Assembly: GCF_963662255.1 (NCBI RefSeq)
Contig: NW_026912141.1
Coordinates: 444,001 to 508,000, forward strand
Length of the DNA stretch: 64,000 nt
Source of the DNA: Cinclus cinclus
Lineage: Eukaryota; Chordata; Aves; Passeriformes; Cinclidae
Direction of reading: 5' to 3'
Shown: positions 62,055 to 64,000 of the stretch, piece by piece
Numbering within the stretch: position 1 is the first letter of the stretch
How the letters are laid out: each line of letters starts with the position of its first letter
Program-made: the position numbers and the translations under genes
Notes under the pieces: generated by a model
The model's database searches: none
Seen by the model: only the letters and a program-made list of their open reading frames with translations
What the model was told of the DNA's origin: nothing

Positions 62055-63433
62055 CTGCTCCGAGAGGCACAGAGCACCTCGGCAGACGCAGTGCAGAGGG
62101 AAAGGACACAGTATCCGAGGGAGCGTGGCGCCGCTTAGGCGGGCAAAGCAGAAAGGTGCCGCCCGGCACTGGCTTTGACTCCCTGAGCTTCCTTGCTAGG
62201 ACAGCAGCTGCCGAAAGCTGGCAACTAGGCTGCCAGAGTGCAGAATGTCAGCGGTCTGGCACGCCTGCTTGCCGAAAGCCAGGATCAGCGAGACAGCGTG
62301 CTAGGCTCTGTTTCACAGCACCCTGGAGAACACGCCCTTGAAGAATGCCGTCTCTGTTCCGCAAAAGCTCTGCCACAGTGAAGCTGGAAGAAGCAGCCTG
62401 TGGCCACGGGCAGAGCTGGTCAACAGCTGCGCCTAACTTTCCCAAGCTGCGAGAGCATTCTCAGCCGAGTTCTGCTTTGACAGAGCTATTGCTGAACTTC
62501 TGCAGTCCCGGAGGCTGCTGAAACCAAGGCTGTGTTCTGCCTCTTCATTCTTGCCTTCCTGTGCTCCAGCGAGAAGTGAAGCTCTGGCATGGCATTCAGC
62601 TTTGCCGCCTCTCTGCACGGAAAGCACTAGACAGAACTAGTGTGCTTCGTGCATGCTCTCTCCTCGCTTTTATGGTCACTGCTCTGCTTTTTGCTTGGCA
62701 GCGTTCAAAGGGTCCACGGCATACCTCTTGCACAGCGAGAGGTGGCCGGCGAGGAATACTTGCTGGCTTAAGTCGTTCCATGCTCAAGGCATTCATCAGA
62801 GCAGCACAATGGGGGAAAAGAGGGGGGAACATTGCAGGACAATTTTCTATGCTGGATCATGATTTTCTGCGAGACAGCTCTTCGCAGCGCGAGTATTTGG
62901 CCAGGCTGCAATCAGCGCCACGGGAAGCCAATCTGACAAGCGGAGTGCAACGAGCGCGGCGATATGGGGCCACTTGGCAGGTGGCCGAAGAAAGACGGCT
63001 GCCCCGCGAATGTGGTGCCAGAAGGCAAGTTTCAGCAGGGCGTTCCGGGCGAGCTTAATGTGTAGCCGCAGTTGTTCTAGGCGAGATTGCAGCCGAGAAG
63101 CTTTCCGTCTCCATTCACGAGACAAGAAAAGCAGAAAGCAATGGTCTAGAGGGTTGAGAAGAAAAGTGCTCGTAGCGAGCTCGTTGCGGCAGAAGCGAAA
63201 GCCAGGAGCAGCGTGCTCGCTGCGAGAAGTAGACGGCGCTTCGCCTCCTTGGGAAGGAAATGGCGTCTGGGCACGAACGGCAGCCAGCGAAGCTTCAGAA
63301 CAGCAGGCTGTTCTGCTCAGCGTACGAGCCTGAAGTGAGTGGCAAGGGCTAAGGGGACAGTTCCAAGGCATCTAGCTTTCCTGCTAGCAATGCCATTTCT
63401 ACCCTGCTGTGGAAAACATTGTCCTTTGCCCTT
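62055..63433. repeat. Monomer U46, U43-like front, class F tail
   Basis: C at p330 as in U43, then G at p750, the full F haplotype and C at p1166. Last complete homogeneous unit. Confidence 0.97.
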
Positions 63434-63634
63434 CTGCTCCGAGAGGCACAGAGCACCTCGGCAGACGCAGTGCAGAGGGAAAGGACACAGTATCCGAGGG
63501 AGTGTGACGCCGCTTAGGCGGGCAAAGCAGAAAGGTGCCGCCCGGCACTGGCTTTGACTTCCTGAGCTTCCTTGCTAGGACAGCAGCTGCCGAAAGCTGG
63601 CAACTAGGCTGCCAGAGTGCAGAATGTAGGCGGT
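63434..63634. repeat. Monomer U47, homogeneous first 201 bp
   Basis: This stretch still matches the array but already carries three private changes (63503, 63507, 63560), more than is usual for 200 bp in the core. A at p195, as in classes K, A and C. Confidence 0.95.
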
Positions 63635-64000
63635 GCTGCACGTCTGCTCGGAGAAAGCCTATAAGGGAGAGGTAGCGTGCTTGTTTTTGTTTCAGACTTC
63701 TTCAACAGTGAATGGGTAAGGAGTCGCTTATCGCTGCGGGCATATCTTGTCAACAGCTGCACCTTACTTTGCCAAGCTGCAAAAGCATTCTCGCTTGACT
63801 ACTGCTTTGATAGAAATATTGCTGCAGTTTTGCAGTTCCGGAGGCTGCTGAAACCATCTGTGTTTTCTGCCGCTTCATTCTTGGCTTTCTGTGAAACATC
63901 GATAAGTGAAGCTCGGGCAGGGCATTTAGCTTTTCCGCGTTTCAGCACGGAGGGCACTATACAGGAATACCGCGAGTCGTGCATGCTTTCTCCTGCCTTT
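63635..64000. repeat. Diverged related monomer at the array edge
   Basis: From 63635 identity drops sharply but homology continues. The segment 63749-64000 aligns with p365-617 at roughly 80% by hand count. The stretch before it is about 49 bp shorter than in the core: the interval between CAGAATG and GTCAACAGCTGC is 129 bp against 178 bp, with the gap near 63,696-63,704. The longest exact match is 19 bp (63838-63856, equal to p454-472). It continues past the window end, so I cannot tell whether it is a degenerate edge copy or the start of a second subfamily. Confidence 0.85.

Larger units (their letters stand above)
55160..63433. repeat. Higher-order repeat block, trimer M-F-T, two near-identical copies
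   Basis: U41-U43 and U44-U46 match at 4,137-bp spacing. U42 and U45 share private changes (A at p893, G at p1163, G retained at p811). U43 and U46 share C at p330, but U46 switches to the F haplotype after p750. The matching stretch pairs about 54,111-58,666 with 58,248-62,803. Confidence 0.85.
1..63634. repeat. Satellite array, 1,379-bp monomer, 46 full copies plus part of a 47th
   Basis: The same 1,379-bp sequence recurs head to tail. For example the opening CTGCTCCGAGAGGCACAGAG returns at 1380, 2759 and 4138, and a matching landmark is found in every unit to 63434. All copies have the same orientation. Only one length change was found, a 1-bp loss in U31. Copies differ by scattered substitutions, many shared by sets of units. 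1,379 is not a multiple of 3, so a reading frame cannot run through successive units as a protein repeat. No transposon termini, reverse transcriptase, rRNA or tRNA was seen inside the monomer. The left end is open, so the array is longer than shown. Family identity and host are unknown. Confidence 0.98.

Noticed and set aside
1..63634. CRISPR array or other short spaced repeats
   Set aside because: The repeats are contiguous 1,379-bp units with no alternating spacer.
1..63634. Whole array as an assembly artefact
   Set aside because: Units differ by many linked substitutions in an ordered higher-order pattern, which simple read duplication would not create. The exact copy number could still be wrong and needs spanning reads.
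1..64000. Transposon, LTR, rDNA unit, tRNA or telomeric repeat content
   Set aside because: No terminal repeats, target duplications, polymerase motifs, rRNA or tRNA-like words or telomere motifs were seen in the monomer or the edge segment.
1..64000. A defence, biosynthetic or other multi-gene system
   Set aside because: There is no gene content to support one; the interest here is in the repeat architecture.

Overview
The window is one continuous tandem satellite array followed by its apparent right edge. From base 1 to about 63,634 it is a head-to-tail repeat of a 1,379-bp monomer: 46 complete copies plus the first 200 bp of a 47th. After that the sequence changes abruptly into a related but diverged monomer (about 80% identity by hand over the last 252 bp, with a net loss of about 49 bp) that runs off the end. 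The left edge of the array is not in the window. I see no protein-coding gene, tRNA, rRNA, CRISPR array, transposase, reverse transcriptase or other conventional gene. Open reading frames recur every 1,379 bp only because the monomer recurs.

Monomers are numbered U1-U47 from an arbitrary phase point (the start of the window); p is the position within a unit. Unit starts are spaced by exactly 1,379 throughout, except that U31 has lost one base. Copies differ by point substitutions, and linked substitutions define recurring classes: F (T at p789, p803, p811, p828; G at p837; C at p855), T (A at p750, T at p1271), M (C at p511, A at p750, usually A at p196 and T at p229), P (G at p832, T at p859), K (T at p803 and G at p837 without T at p789), A (A at p758) and C (A at p58, p282, p995). 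The order from left to right is P P T-like F M F K K K A C P A C P mixed C P mixed F P P P F T M F T M F T M F M F M F T M T M F T M F F, then the diverged edge.

Read this way, the array is built of higher-order repeats that change from region to region: a trimer A-C-P (12.4-24.8 kb), a trimer F-T-M (31.7-44.1 kb), a dimer M-F (42.7-51.0 kb), a dimer T-M (51.0-56.5 kb) and a trimer M-F-T (55.2-63.4 kb). Trimer copies at 4,137-bp spacing are nearly identical, which points to recent unequal exchange or segmental amplification.

The organism is a eukaryote, judging from the long homogenised satellite with higher-order structure and a diverged edge. GC content is moderate to high and CpG is not depleted (10 CpG in the first 120 bases, close to expectation), which argues against a heavily methylated vertebrate satellite. 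The overall word usage, the GAGAC words and a conserved TGCATGC site remind me of coccidian apicomplexans (Toxoplasma/Neospora type), but this is an impression and not an identification. The elements I would follow up are the conserved dyad at p560-599 with its adjoining TGCATGC, the 20-bp palindrome at p1242-1261, and the array boundary.
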